From positions 3,224,001 through 3,288,000 of the forward strand of contig MOWL01000067.1 of the NCBI GenBank assembly GCA_002110485.1: 64,000 nt of DNA, in the 5' to 3' direction. The translations under genes were made by a program, and so were the position numbers. How positions within the stretch are numbered: the stretch's first letter is position 1; the number at the start of each line of letters is the position of its first letter. The notes beneath the pieces are model-generated. The model had not been told where the DNA came from. It saw only the letters and a list, made by a program, of their open reading frames with translations, and ran no database searches. This DNA is from Emergomyces orientalis. Taxonomy: Eukaryota; Ascomycota; Eurotiomycetes; Onygenales; Ajellomycetaceae. Positions 1 to 12,500 of the stretch are shown one piece after another.

Positions 1-2221
1 ATACGAGTGCATACACTCAACATGGCCTTGCCTGTTTATGACTGCTTCTGAGAGCAGATTGCTGACAGTTCTCTGGCACTTTGCTCTCTTCCTCCTCCTA
101 GATACGAAGGGAAAATGATAAGTCTCCCGATCGAAGGCTTACGGCCACAGTAGTGAGTAGCCCGCTCACCCATACAACCAATCCCACTGGCATCACGGAT
201 CCGAAGTACTTGCGAACTCGAGGCCCACTGCTCCATCGACGGTGAGGTCTTTGTTACCTTGCTTCGGGACAACAACAGAAAATCAGATTCACCAGCTGAG
301 GTTGATGCAAAACCAACTTGAACCTTGTCAAACGGGTCGCGTTTCGTAAGTTGACCAAATCAGCGGGTGGAGGCTTTTGGGGACCTTGAAAGCAGCATGT
401 CTCGCATTTTGTGGGATGAAATTTGTGGGGTAGCGTATTGGGCTTCAAAACCCGCTGGTCCACACAGCAACCTAGTCATTCAAAAATCAAGCCTGAAACG
501 CTGAAGTTAATAATAAATTCCCCAATTGTATTGTAGATAAACGTTCCAATATCACTCTCTGACATTCCTCATCATAAACCTTGGGGGTTTCGCCGAGGCC
601 ATGCTGTTGTCCACGGTGAACAGACCTAGAGCGAGTGCGTTGCTACCAGCGAGATCATTAGCTCGCACCTGGGTCTCTCAGCATGGAGAATGGTAGTCCT
701 GTCGCCCGGGGGGGAAAAGGGGGGTGCTCGACGTAAGGTGATCGATCTGCCACTTTTCTAGGAAGCAGCCTTATGGTCGGCGTTGTTGCTAGAAACCATG
801 GCATGCCTACATGAGGGAACCAAATCCATCTGGGCGAGTATTGCCATTCAAGAATATCTTCATGCCGACATCGAATGTGCCACGGTGAACGATCTGCACA
901 CAACCCAACAGCCCACGCTTGACATGGGAGTTTGTCAGGATGGGCAATTTGACAGCGATGAGCAGAACCAGCCGGCGCTGTAGGGGCATGGCTGATGATT
1001 GGCCATGCGTGTGCTTTTGCCGAAGTTATATTTTGTTGATAGCAATCTGTATCAGGTTTATGGATGGGCGGTTAGTGTTGGAGTTATATAACATAATGGA
1101 TAATTCTGTTGCTTGAAATAGGGCAATTCCATTTCCGGGGCGATTCCAGAGCTAGGGGTATTCCCAATACACACGCAGATATTAAACAGGAGGGTAACTA
1201 TAAGAACAGTAAAATAAGGGATATACCCCTCCATAATTGTATATCATATACATCCATGGAGAGATACACATATTTATCTATATACCCAGTAGGTATTTTT
1301 AATGTTTATTGTTGAGAAGTGTCTGGATGCACGTCATGGCACGCTGCCCCAGGGTCTGCTAGCTAGTTGGTTGCGGCCCATCAGCCTAACCCAAAGCATC
1401 CATGTGGCTATCCAGGTCACCTTTCACCCAGAGTCAGCTTCAAAACTTCCACCACTTCCACCACTTTCACTGCATCCACTGCATCCTCCTCCAACATATC
1501 TCTCTCTTGTCTGCCATCGAATGTCGCTCTTTCACTCCAGTATCCCATTCTCCCACTACCCTCCCGCGTTGTCCCCGATCCAGCAGCCCTTGCCGTTGCT
1601 TCGCCAGCTAAACCGGTGATCGTGACACTCCAGGCCTGTCTCCACCGCCTAGCACCCATCCCGCGTCCGCCTCATCCTCCCACGTCCGTCAGGTTTCCCG
1701 ACCATCCACTGCCCAGACAGTCCCTGTCCAAACCCACCCGATCTTTTCGGCATCCAACATCTTCAGCTTCCAACATTTTCTTCAGTTGACAGCCATTTCT
1801 CGTTGCGTCGTCACTGGGTCCAGCTCATCCCCCGGTCGCGTGTTCTTGTCGCCTCACATTTTTCTCTGCGCCCACACCACAACCAACTAACCACTCCTTG
1901 CCCAACCGAGGTGCCCCCAAAGCTGCACAACATTCCTGTGTGTCTACATCGCACTAACCAAACCCGCTCCATCGTTTTCCGCCACGACACTTCAGTCGCA
2001 AAACTCACTGTCTCCATTCTTCCCATAATAAACATCTTTGTATATCGCGAAAGCTCCAGAGAGAGGTTCCTTGTCTCTATTGTCCCCCTTTTGCTCTTGT
2101 TATTTTTCTTTTATTCTACCCTTCTTTCGAAATTGCGTGTGCTGGCTGCGGCTCTCATCACGCCGGTACGCTCGACCAGAGTTGTCGCCGGAGTGACGAG
2201 ACGCCTCTCTTCTCCCGGATA
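1..2221. other. Upstream intergenic and 5' leader of the PP4R3 gene
   Basis: No supported gene lies here. The first 1.3 kb has no codon-like pattern and no recognisable family. From about 1,420 to 2,220 the plus strand is strongly C/T-rich and full of CCA/TCC runs. This looks like the long pyrimidine-rich promoter and 5' leader typical of filamentous ascomycete genes and leads directly into the ATG at 2222. Open frames in this stretch give only low-complexity Pro/Ser/His translations. Confidence 0.6.
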
Positions 2222-5200
2222 ATGGCAGTGGTGGCACCGCCGCCAAACGATCGAAAGCGGGTCAAGGTCTATGAATTGAGAGATAATGACTGGTTTGATA
2301 GAGGAACGGGCCTGTGCTCTGCGCAGGTCATCGATGTAAGCAACCTCACCTCCTTGTCTCATTGCTCACCTCATTGTGATCGCATAAAAAACCTTGATGG
2401 CAAATGCGGTTATCGGGGCTATGTGCGGAAATACACGCGAAAGACGGGTTCACTAATATGGAAACTTGACTTCTTGTTAGGATGAGCCGCGAATCTACGT
2501 TGAGTCGGAGGACGAGCCAGATCGCATGCTACTAGAGTCTAGGATTCGTAGGGATGATGGGTATCAGAAGCAACAAGGTCTTGCAAAAATTTCCCGCGCC
2601 TGATCGAATAGGGGCACGCGCTGATATTCTTGAGGACAGAAACGTTAATCGTGTGGACTGAGCCAAGTGGCACAGACATGGCATTGAGCTTTCAAGAAGC
2701 TGAGGGGTGTGCTGTAATCTGGTTCGCCATAACCCGTGCTCTCTCCTTCGCGATTCGATGGGTTGATAATATGGTTGCTAATGGATACTGCGATCGTAAA
2801 GGGAATTCGTGAACAATGTTCAGCGGCAAATGATATCTTTCACAGGTCCAGGTTGGTTATTGAACGCTCTTACATCTTACCCTACGACCCACCAGCGCCG
2901 GGGGAAATTATACTAACTTTTCCACAGATGATTCCCTCTCCGATGATGCCCTCGATGCCAGCTTCAATAATCCTATAATACTACCTCCGCCGGAGCTAGG
3001 AAACCTTGCTGAGATTGAACAACGAATACGACATGCTAGCATTGGTCCTGGGCGAGATTCGCTCACCAAATTTTTAGTCCGGGAAGAATATCTCGTCAAG
3101 CTTCTGCCGCTGGTAAGCGACGCTGAAGACCTAGAAAGCCTCCCAGATCTACATCGACTATGCAATATTATGAAGTCTATCATCCTGCTCAATGATAATA
3201 CTCTAATAGAGCTCGTCGTGAGCGACCATGTTATCAGTAGCGTCGTTGGCGCGCTTGAATGTATGTCACATTCAACTATACCCCTACCCTTAACCATGTG
3301 TTTGGCGCAACGACTCACTCTCCACCTAACTTTCTAGATGATCCCGATTTCCCCACGCACAAGGCAAACCATCGGCAATACCTTAACGATCGTAATCGAT
3401 ACAAGGAGGTTGTCCCAATCAAGGACCCTATAATTTTGCGCAAAATCAGACACACCTGGCGACTACAGTATCTCAAGGATGTTGTCCTCGCGCGAATTCT
3501 CGATGACCCCACCTTTTCCGTGCTGAATTCCCTAATATTTTTCAACCAAGTCGACATCGTCCAGCACCTCCAAAGCAACACCCCTTTCCTCAACGAACTC
3601 TTCGCTGTATTCAATCCGAAAAACGTAGACAACAAAAGAAAAGAAGACGCAGTGCAGTTCCTCCACCAATGCGCAGCCATCGCAAAAAACCTCCAAGCAC
3701 CCGCCCGCGCAAATCTCTTCGCAAACTTCATAAGCCACGGCCTCTTCTCAGTCATCGCCTTTGCGGTGAAATACCCTAACCCCGCCCTGCGGACAACTGG
3801 CATTGACATCCTAGTTGCCCTGCTAGACCACGACCCGCTCATGATGCGTGGATACATGCTGAAGGCCGTGAATGAGAATAAAGTGCCATTGACCGATACA
3901 CTCATAGACTTGCTCCATGCCGAAACCGACCTGGGTGTTAAAAACCAGTTGGCGGATGCGATTAAGGTCCTCCTGGATCCACAAGTGCCCATCCAGGATC
4001 CGATGAGTAGAGCTGGAGCGGATTTCCTAACCAAACTGCGCGCCCAGAACCCTCTTCCCGAAACCTTCGTGCAAAACCACTTCGATGAATCCGCGAAAAG
4101 GCTCTTTGCGCCGTTGAATCAGCTGGAGTCAAGGCAATCAAGTAAGATTAAGACACCAAAAAATGAAAACAAAGAAGTTTTCCGGCAATATTTCAACGCT
4201 CTTAGTCATATACTAACCATTCGACTTTGGAGATTTAGTTAATGACCTTACGTTCCAAGAAGTCTCCTTATATTCGCATCTTGTTGATATTCTCACCTTT
4301 TTTGTTCGGCAGCACTATTTACGGTGTCGCGGATTTATGCATGGGGAATCGCTAACGCCCAGGGTGGCGCAATTGTTAAGGGTGCCGCAAAAACATTTGA
4401 AACTAAGTAAGCTATCTATTTACCGCTTACCCCTTGTCCCTTGCGCTTAGGGCGGGGATAATTGTCGTCGTCCGTTTGGATTGGGTTGGATTAACCCCTT
4501 ACTAACCTAATTTTGTCTAAATCAGCTGCTTTGAAATTCTTTCGCACCTTGATAAGCCTACAAGATACCTTTTACGTTGCCCAAATGACCCACAACAACA
4601 TCTTCGAACTAATCCTAAACATCGTCTACGAAACCATGCCGCGCGACAACTTGCTGAACTCCGCCTGTCTAGAACTATTCGAATTCGTCAAGCGCGAAAA
4701 TATCAAGACCATAATCATTCACGTCGTCGAGAAATATAGAGAGATTCTCAAGAACATCACGTACGTTGACACGTTCCAAAATCTGATATTGCGCTACGAT
4801 CAGTTACAAGGGTACGGAGCGGCGGCGGAAGTGGACGTGACGTTGTTCAGCCAAGACGAATCAACGGGGACCCCGCGAATGCTCATCAACGGTGGCCAGC
4901 GATGGCATGGCGTTAGAGAAATGGATGCGGCGGAGGAGGAGTACTTCGATACCTCGGATGACGAGGAAGATGAGGTATGCTTCTCATCTCGTGAATTTGA
5001 ACATGACGAAGAAAATGAAGGAGATATGAGCGTCAAGTTCAGCCGGGCGCATCGTTATCATGATGGAACATCGGTACTTATTGTCGATTACCAGCAGGAC
5101 AAGCAGCGGATGGATACGACGGCAACGAATGCGAACGCAAACGCGGCGACGGCTGTCGCGGTTAACGGATCTGTGCCACCTGTCGTCAAACCTCTGGTTG

Positions 5201-5961
5201 ATTACCCAGACGATGACGACGATGATGCCATGGATGTAAATGCCCAAGACCAACCACAGGAACAGGAACTAGCCCAACTGCAGCCGGCAGACTCGCTACT
5301 CACCTCCATCGACCAATCGCAATCACAAACACAACCCGAATCAACCTCCACGACAACATCAGCCCAGCCCACCACCACGAGTCACCGCCTTCCCCCACAC
5401 CGCTACACCGAAAAACGCAGGCGCGAAGACGACGACGACGACGATGAGCTCGTCAAGTTATCCTCCGGCACGAAGCGGCGTAGTTCGAGTCTTAGCAGCA
5501 TCAGCTCATCAGGTAGCATTGGCATTGGCATTGGTTCGTTGAGGAAGAAGAGTTTTTCCGGGGTGGGGAAAAATGATGAGCGTGGTAGTGTTGATGAAGG
5601 GTCGTTGAGGACTTCGACGGTGACGGCAACGGCAACAGGTGGTGCTGCTGGTGGGAGGAAGATTGCGATTAATTTGAATATGTCGACGCTGAAGGCCGGG
5701 CCGGCGGTGGGTAGTACTCCAGCTGCGGGTGCGGGGGCGGAGACAGGAACGGGGACGGGAACGGGAACTAGTCCGAAAGCGGGTAGCTCTGCCACGGCCA
5801 CACCAATCGCTGCAGGAGAGGAAGATACCCCTGAGAAGATGGAAAGTGCCACTGTTGGCAGTGGCGTTGTTGCTGGCGATGGGAGTGATGATGATGATGG
5901 TGGCGGTGGTAGTGGGGATAGTGGAGGTCGTGAAGTTAGTGTTGACGTTGGTACTGCATAG
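2222..5961 (+). CDS. psy2: Protein phosphatase 4 regulatory subunit 3 (Psy2/SMEK/SMK-1 family)
   Basis: Targeting/regulatory subunit of the PP4 phosphatase complex. In known members it acts in DNA-damage recovery and gluconeogenic signalling, largely in the nucleus. Exons by splice and frame: 2222-2335, 2481-2577, 2640-2721, 2802-2845, 2928-3260, 3338-4141, 4239-4406, 4526-5961. An optional in-frame intron lies at about 4975-5094. Length is 1,025 aa, or 985 aa if that intron is removed. The N-terminus (VKVYELRDNDWFDRGTG, then LIVWTEPSGTDMALSFQEAE) is the EVH1/PH-like domain. The middle is the SMK-1 (DUF625) and HEAT-like region, with the conserved run LTFQEVSLYSHLVDILTFFV and ALKFFRTLISLQDTFY. 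The C-terminal third is acidic and disordered, with poly-Asp and Ser/Gly/Thr repeats, as in other fungal orthologues. The intron before exon 5 has a perfect TACTAAC branch site. The family call is firm; the C-terminal splicing is not. Confidence 0.92.
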
Positions 5962-8240
5962 AACGCGATTTTGCTTCTGGTTCTTTCCTCGCTGTGCTGC
6001 GAGTTTTTATTTGGCTTGGGGGCCTGGGCTTGGTTGGTTTGGTAGGTGTTTGGTCTGCCGGTCTGTTCATTTCCTGGCATCTGCCATTTTCCCCCCCGTT
6101 TCTCTCTACGCAGAAAGCCGATTTCGCGTTGTTGTCCTGTATGGGGTTGTGTTTGTGTGTGTTACTTTACTCATTTAATTTTTTATTAGCTTTGTTTGTG
6201 TATGTATGTGCTGCATCTATCTGTGCATTTTTCACTTTGAATGGTTTACTTTTCAAAAATTTTTTTTTTTTTTTTGAGTTTTATTATTATAAGAAAGAGA
6301 TGAATAAGGAGAATGAAAAAAAGAGAGTGGAATGAATGAAACAGAAAAGAGAAAGAGAGGGAGGGTGATAGATATACAGTCACGTGCAAATGAGAAGATC
6401 TCCGACATCATTTTATGTGAAAATGAAACTTGGGGAATGAACTAGGCTTCATGGATTCAGAAGACAAGATCTTGTCTACCCAAGTGCAGAACAACAGCAG
6501 TTATACATGCTTGGCTCTAGCCTCAAAGAAACATCTGCAAGACAGATCTCGTTTTCCACACCTCCGAGAAATCTTTAATTGCAGATTACCATGTGAGCCA
6601 TTACATTTATGCAGTGAACTTCTAAATGGTGACTGACTGGACTGCCTTACTACCAATGGAGCTCGAGATCTTCATGCATCCGCATAACCTTGCAAAGGGT
6701 AGGGGAGAGATAAACTGCTCTCGTATCTCAACTACAGGGATGGCCGCAGATTGCTCCACACCAGTTTTGGAGCTGCGGGGGAACGTTTTCCTGCATGCCA
6801 TATTTAACATGCCTCCCTTCATGGCTCGGAGACTGTCTTATTAAAAACCATGAAATTCTCTAGATGCGCACGAGGGAAGATCCACCAGTCTCATTGTTTA
6901 TTTGATTTCGTTTCATGCTGTTCGAGCAATCAGCCTTGGACACCGCTAAGAAGCATGATCCTTCACCAAAGCAGCTACCACACCATCAGTACTATCAATG
7001 GAATGCAAGTGACTATATGAAGGAAAGGAGAACGCGAGAAATTTGTTAGCGGTATACCCGTACCGGCCCATGAAGCACGGCAATCCATGCGTTCTCTACG
7101 GAGTACGCACAATGTGGACATGCCGCCAACATAGAAAACCCGGGGATGGACAGCCACACCATTTGGGACCAATGGATGATTCCTCCAGTTAGTGGATATA
7201 TTTCGCAAATCGACACATCATTTCCACCCCTCGGTTGAAACCAACCAAAAATTCGACTTTCAACGTTTGCTTTCCTCATCGTGAACACATCAGTTAAGCG
7301 TGTCAACAAATATGCTAAGATCACACTGGGGCAGATGTCAGCATATCCAGCAGCAACGACACAATCTTTATTTTCCGCCTGTTAGGGCTTGCGCAGCGGC
7401 GTGGTTTGCAAGGAATCAGTATTCGATCAAGTTATGAGCACATTACGTTTCATGTATGTTTTATATATACAGCTCGTTTGTTCCCTCACGGCTATAAATA
7501 AACCTATCCTTGGCCACCGCCTAAGCAGCACTGGTCCATTGGAAGGGAGCGGGCATGGGTACGTCGAGGAATATCCTGTGGTTGGAACATATCAATCGTG
7601 GGAACATGGCAAATCAACTCACCATCCCTTGCCGCGACAGCTATATGGAGTAGAGTAAAAGATCTGCTTCAGTGCACAAATACTGGTTGTCGAACTCTCG
7701 GTTTCCTTGGTCGCGGCCCAACCCGTCCGTCCAGAGGTGTCCTAACGACTTTGGTATATCTGGTAACCACCTCGCCTAACTGCTGACGATTAACTGCCAT
7801 GTCAGAGAAATCGGTTGTATTTTGAAGCCGCATTCAAATTGGCGCGGTGACTAAAAATAGCGGCGGCAATTGCGGTCTATTCGGGTTAAGTCGAGCTCAT
7901 ATTAGCTCTTGACATGCTCGTATCTCAAACCTCCATTTGAGGACGAAGCCCGCCCGGCCCCCCAACATGGGATGGGGTTAGTTCCTGTTTTGCTTCCCGC
8001 TGCCTTGGAGCTTGGCCTTGATTCTCACTGTTAGGCCGTTTGAGCCTCCCAACGTTCCAACCACTCATGTTCGCCAGAAATTTCAGGAATTTATTTATAA
8101 ATCAGCCAATGGGCGGCGGGAGGCGGCGGGGAGGTACATAAGTCATCTAAAAGAATCGGGTATTTATTTTGGCTGGAAGTTCGAGCCATGAAAACTGATA
8201 CTAGAACCTAATATCAGCTACCCAAACCTGTTATTCTAGG
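5962..8240. other. Intergenic, no gene seen
   Basis: The start is the T-rich 3' region of the PP4R3 gene, with a T run near 6,261-6,277. After that comes 1.9 kb of mixed sequence with only short open frames that resemble no family. The last 150 bases before 8241 probably hold the promoter of the membrane-protein gene. Confidence 0.5.
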
Positions 8241-9654
8241 ATGGTTACTTCATGCAATATTACCAACTCGCCGCAATCCGTCCACGGCTGGGTCTCTCAG
8301 AAAAATGTTCGAGGTACTTTTGACATAATATTATCTTGCACGGTGACCATTTTTCTCTGTGGTTGGTCTTCGCTTTGCGCCAATGTTCCTGCCCCAGGTC
8401 GAACCTGGGACCTCTTCAGAGACAAATTCCATCTATTCTGCCTTAACATGGCTGGCCCGGAGTTTATATTTCTCGGGGCCTTAGCCCAGTATACGTCCGC
8501 TCTTGAATTAACGAGGAAGTTTCAGAATTCAGGATTTCGGGAGTGGACCATCAAACACTCCTTTCTTGCTGATATGGGGGGCTTTTTTTTTCAGCCCCAC
8601 GTGGGGTGGAAAACACTTCCAATAAACGCGAAGGAGTTACACTACTTGGTAATCAACGGCTACCTTGAATTCCCTGAGATAAAGGAGTCTACCATCTCCG
8701 ATAAGAACAAGTCAGATGGCCTGGCAAGGTACGGCAGACCCCAGCTACCTTCAATACCTTTGCGAACAACTTACATTACTAGTACTCTAGGCTTATTAAC
8801 ATAATTCAAATATTATGGTTCACTATTGATACCCTAGCAAGAGCGTCGCGGAGGCTATCCATTACTACCCTCGAAATCACTACACTCGGGTTTATCTTTT
8901 GTACCTTTGGCACCGCATTTTGTTGGAGACATAAGCCGATGGATGTCGAAACGTCAATTATTTTGGAAAGTACCACCACTATGGAGAAAATTTTTACCGA
9001 TGCTGGGAATGCTGCCTTATATCGGTACAACTTAACCCCTCTAGAATTTATCCGCAAAGAGGACCGGTGGGTGGGTAGTGTTGTATGGGTATATTTTGTC
9101 AATATTCTGCGACATCTGGGCGTTGTCCATACGGTGTCAAAGGCCCGGCCTGTTCAGAAAATCTCATCTTTTTGGTGTCCAAAACGCTCCAGAAATACCC
9201 GCCTAGTTTTCGTTGTCCTGTCGGGGGCGTATGGCGGCATATTCCTTACAGCATGGAATTTCCACTTCCCATCAGTAGCTGAGCAGATGTTGTGGAGGGT
9301 TACGTGCCCAACGACCCTCGGCTTGATAGTAATAACAGGTTTACTCGAGGGTATATTTTCTCCTCTTAACGACCGAGGAAATCCTCCCCATGATGAAGGT
9401 TTGTCATCTGTTAAAATTCCCAATCATCGCCTTAGCCAGGGGACTCCTTGTTGGATCCATTCAGAAATAATTCACCAGATCGTGACCCAGCCCTGGATGT
9501 GCCATTGCAATCGATATTATTTACCACACCATTAGCGGCCGTTTATGTCCTTTGTCGGGTATGCATCCCGGTGGAGGACATTATTAGCCTCCGAGAATTA
9601 CCTGCGAGTGCATTTAAAACAGTTGACTGGGCCGAGTACTTGCCGCACTTCTGA
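8241..9654 (+). CDS. Fungal multipass membrane protein of unknown function
   Basis: I recognise the pattern of a large Pezizomycotina-specific family of integral membrane proteins, but no function is known to me. Proposed exons: 8241-8728, 8791-9398, 9440-9654, giving 436 aa. Family features: RGTFDIILSCTVTIFLCGWS in the first membrane segment, followed by the ANVP motif; an INIIQILWFTIDTLARA segment; then LGFIFCTFGTAFCWRHKPMDV; and the C-terminal ending TVDWAEYLPHF. About six hydrophobic segments are visible, near residues 28-48, 165-180, 190-210, 300-320, 335-350 and 385-405. The first splice (GCAAG/gtacgg to ctctag) is strong. The second intron is only 41 nt and was chosen because it keeps the frame; its donor could instead lie about 46 nt upstream. 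No partner is suggested by the neighbours. Confidence 0.72.
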
Positions 9655-10369
9655 AACGAGTTGACTATTCTATACTGAATATAGGCTCACTTTGATCATC
9701 GTTTTCTCTTCCCCATCAAAAAACGGCTACTCCAGATGAAAGCAAAGCTATATTCTAGATTGAATTTTGACTGCTGCTTCTCGAATTCTAGATTCAGGGG
9801 CCGGATCCGGCCATAAGGGAAATATGAGGTTGCCATGATTATTTGGGAAGGGGTTTAACGCAACATATATCGTGGTCACCGCGTTATGTTTCGTAGGTGA
9901 CGGGTACTAGAAGTTTACAAGTATATATTAAAATTTATTAAAATTAGCATCTCTTTGGTAGCAATGATATTCCCGTATCTGATCTCCAGAGCAAAATTTT
10001 ACAGCAAAAATTTAACAAAAATATAGGGCCGTAATATTTTAAGTTTTATTTTCTTCTCAGAGATTATAATCTATAGAAAATAGGGGTATAACTGCAAACC
10101 GTATGCAAAGGTGTGGCAATCTGCAAATCTTTCCCATGAGATGATGGCATGATATTGACTTCAAGCTCAACATCCTCTGGCGTTTTTCGTCCCAACCGAA
10201 ATATAACTTTCCCCACATTTTCATTAAAGCTCCTTCTTCATATTTCATATGCAAAAGCCACTCCCAAAAACCGCTACAGATCTAAACTCGCAAGCATAAA
10301 TAATTTTATGCAAATAGACTATAGTCCCCTGGCTCTGTCCGTACCGACCAGATCACCACTAAACCAAAG
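9655..10369. other. AT-rich intergenic spacer
   Basis: AT-rich sequence between the membrane-protein stop and the hydrolase start, with several TTTA/AAAT runs around 9,920-10,060. No coding signal, tRNA or repeat unit seen. The last 200 bases presumably serve as the promoter of the downstream gene. Confidence 0.5.
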
Positions 10370-12245
10370 ATGACCCCCTTAACCACACCCCACATCACAG
10401 CAAACAGTTTTTTAACAGCCACCAGTACGAGTTCTACAGCGGATGAACTAGAACCTACACTGCTATACTTCATCCCTGGTAACCCAGGCCTAATATCTTA
10501 CTATCATACATACCTTTCACTGCTAAGTTCAAGCCTCTCATCCTGCGCCAATGATAGCGCTGGTGATAATGGAAATGGCGGCGCCAATAGCAACAGCAAG
10601 GACAATATGCCCCAATGCATCATCCACGGAAAAAGCATGGGAGGCTTCGAGATTATTGAAAATGAAGAAGACCTGAATAGTAACAGTCCTATTCTCACCA
10701 ATATGGCACCGAAACAAAACGCAGGGATGGATGGGGAAACGCAATTGCAGCCGCATTATCAGCCAACAAATACAGAGCTGTACAGCCTCTCTGAGCAGAT
10801 TGAGCATGTGGAGCGGAATCTAAACGATTTCGTCAGTGCCTGGTATGCGAAAAAAGAGCGGACGAAGAAGAAAGCCAACGACGGCCAAGAAAAACCGCAG
10901 AGGAAGGGTATTAAATTGATATTAATCGGTCATTCCGTCGGCGCGTATATCGCTATGGAGATCCTACGACGGCATAAGCAGAAGCAACCATCCGCTGGTG
11001 AAGTTGGAGGCACGGTGGACATCATCGGCGGAATCCTGCTATTTCCTACTGTGATTGATATTGCGAGGAGTTCGTCCGGGAAAAAATTAACTGTTCGTTT
11101 TATTCTCCCTCTCCTTCCAGCTGTGCATTTTCTCCCTTATATTTCGCAATATGATCCGTGTTCCGTCTATTCCAACATTCGTCCCATATACCAGGACACA
11201 ATACGGAGTACTCTCCTTGCAAATGGCATCCCAATTGCTTTCTAACAGTCATTCAATTCGCAGCAACTCCTCCATATCCCCTACCTAGCCTTCCTCACAA
11301 GCGTGCTAGTTAAATTTTTGGTATTTGTACTGCCAGAATCTTGGTTACGCAGTGCGGTGGGGATGGCTCTGGGATCACCACCAGGAAACGCAATTGATAC
11401 TACAGTGGGGTTTTTGAAAAGTAAACAGGGTGTTGAGCAGGCGATGTAAGTCATATATACTTTTCTGTATTAAAATATGCTCTCTTTTCTTCCTATCTAT
11501 TGCTCTCTATCCCTCTTCACCCCTCCCCTGTTTCACTTCCACATTTGTGTGTATAGAATGCCACCCACATGTATGAACAAATGGTCAGTCGCATGACATT
11601 CCTTTCGTTATGAGTGGTCATTTACTGGTGGTACGTGCATGAAATGTGCTGGGCATTAAACACAAAATGTGCCAAATAGGAGGGGGAAGTGGAATTGCCG
11701 CAAAACCAACAGCTGCTTGCTAACATACTAACAACTGCCTATAGACACATGGCTGCGGACGAAATGCGCGAGATAACATCCGATAAATGGAGTGACGAAA
11801 TATGGGGCATAGCCTCAACCTCATCTGCATCCTCACCCATGGAAGCTTCAACAGCAACTTCAACGCCAGCCAAGGCGCCACTGAATCTGGTTCTTTATTT
11901 TGCGCAACAGGATCACTGGGTAGCTGATCAGACGAGGGACGAGATTATTCGAGCTAGAGGCGGTATGGAGAATGGTACAAGTAGTAATGGCTCCAGGATG
12001 CAAGTGTGTGAGGACGGAGTGGTGCATGGATTTTGTATCCGTGAGTAATTGTTTCTTTCCGTTCTTTCGTAATTTCTCAACCCCTGTTTTTCTCTAACTT
12101 TATGAGCCTGTGAGACGGTCAACGATCTTTGTACGGGAAGCTCCAGTTTGACTAACTCCTTTCCCATTCCTCATATATAGGGCATAGCGATCTCATGGCA
12201 AAGAAGACCGCCGGGTGGGTGAGGAATATTATCCAGGGGCGATAG
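10370..12245 (+). CDS. Lipid-droplet-associated hydrolase family protein (LDAH-like alpha/beta hydrolase)
   Basis: Alpha/beta-hydrolase of the LDAH (DUF2305) family. Members sit on lipid droplets and have weak or unsettled ester-hydrolase activity. Exons: 10370-11092, 11264-11445, 11745-12040, 12181-12245, giving 421 aa. The oxyanion-side motif FIPGNPGLISYYHTY is near residues 34-48 and the nucleophile elbow GHSVGAY near 187-193. The last exons carry LVLYFAQQDHWVADQTRDEI, with the likely catalytic Asp, and VVHGFCIRHSD, with the likely catalytic His. An Asn/Gly-rich insert at about residues 60-85 and a Lys-rich stretch just before the nucleophile are disordered additions. The first intron uses a weak donor (gttcgt) and the second is unusually long (299 nt), but both restore the frame exactly. 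The gene is convergent with Dcp1, with about 255 bp between the stops. Confidence 0.85.
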
Positions 12246-12500
12246 AATGGCCAACGGTTCATGAGAGACACGTAGACAAATAGACAATATATAGACCCAT
12301 GCTCTCCTTAGCCCCTTTTTCTTGTCTGATAGAGAGATCCGATAGAGAGATGGTGCATCGGGATGGTGAATATAATATCGAAGGGTATCATAAACACCCA
12401 CAGAACAGCCTGTCCAGTTCTTTCTGTGAGTGCCCATTCGCACCCATAAAAGGCCCAAGACAAAATATAGCGAAATTGCCTACAGATGGCTCCCAAATGA

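Noticed and set aside
1302..2221. Several overlapping plus-strand frames upstream of the PP4R3 start
   Set aside because: All are Pro/Ser/His/Leu strings from CT-rich leader DNA and overlap each other in different frames; no domain.
3315..4034. 239-codon minus-strand frame
   Set aside because: Exact antisense of the PP4R3 HEAT-like exon, which has clear family similarity on the plus strand.
5403..6080. 225-codon minus-strand frame
   Set aside because: Antisense to the acidic Gly/Ser/Thr tail of PP4R3; Pro/Ser-rich reflection of repeats.
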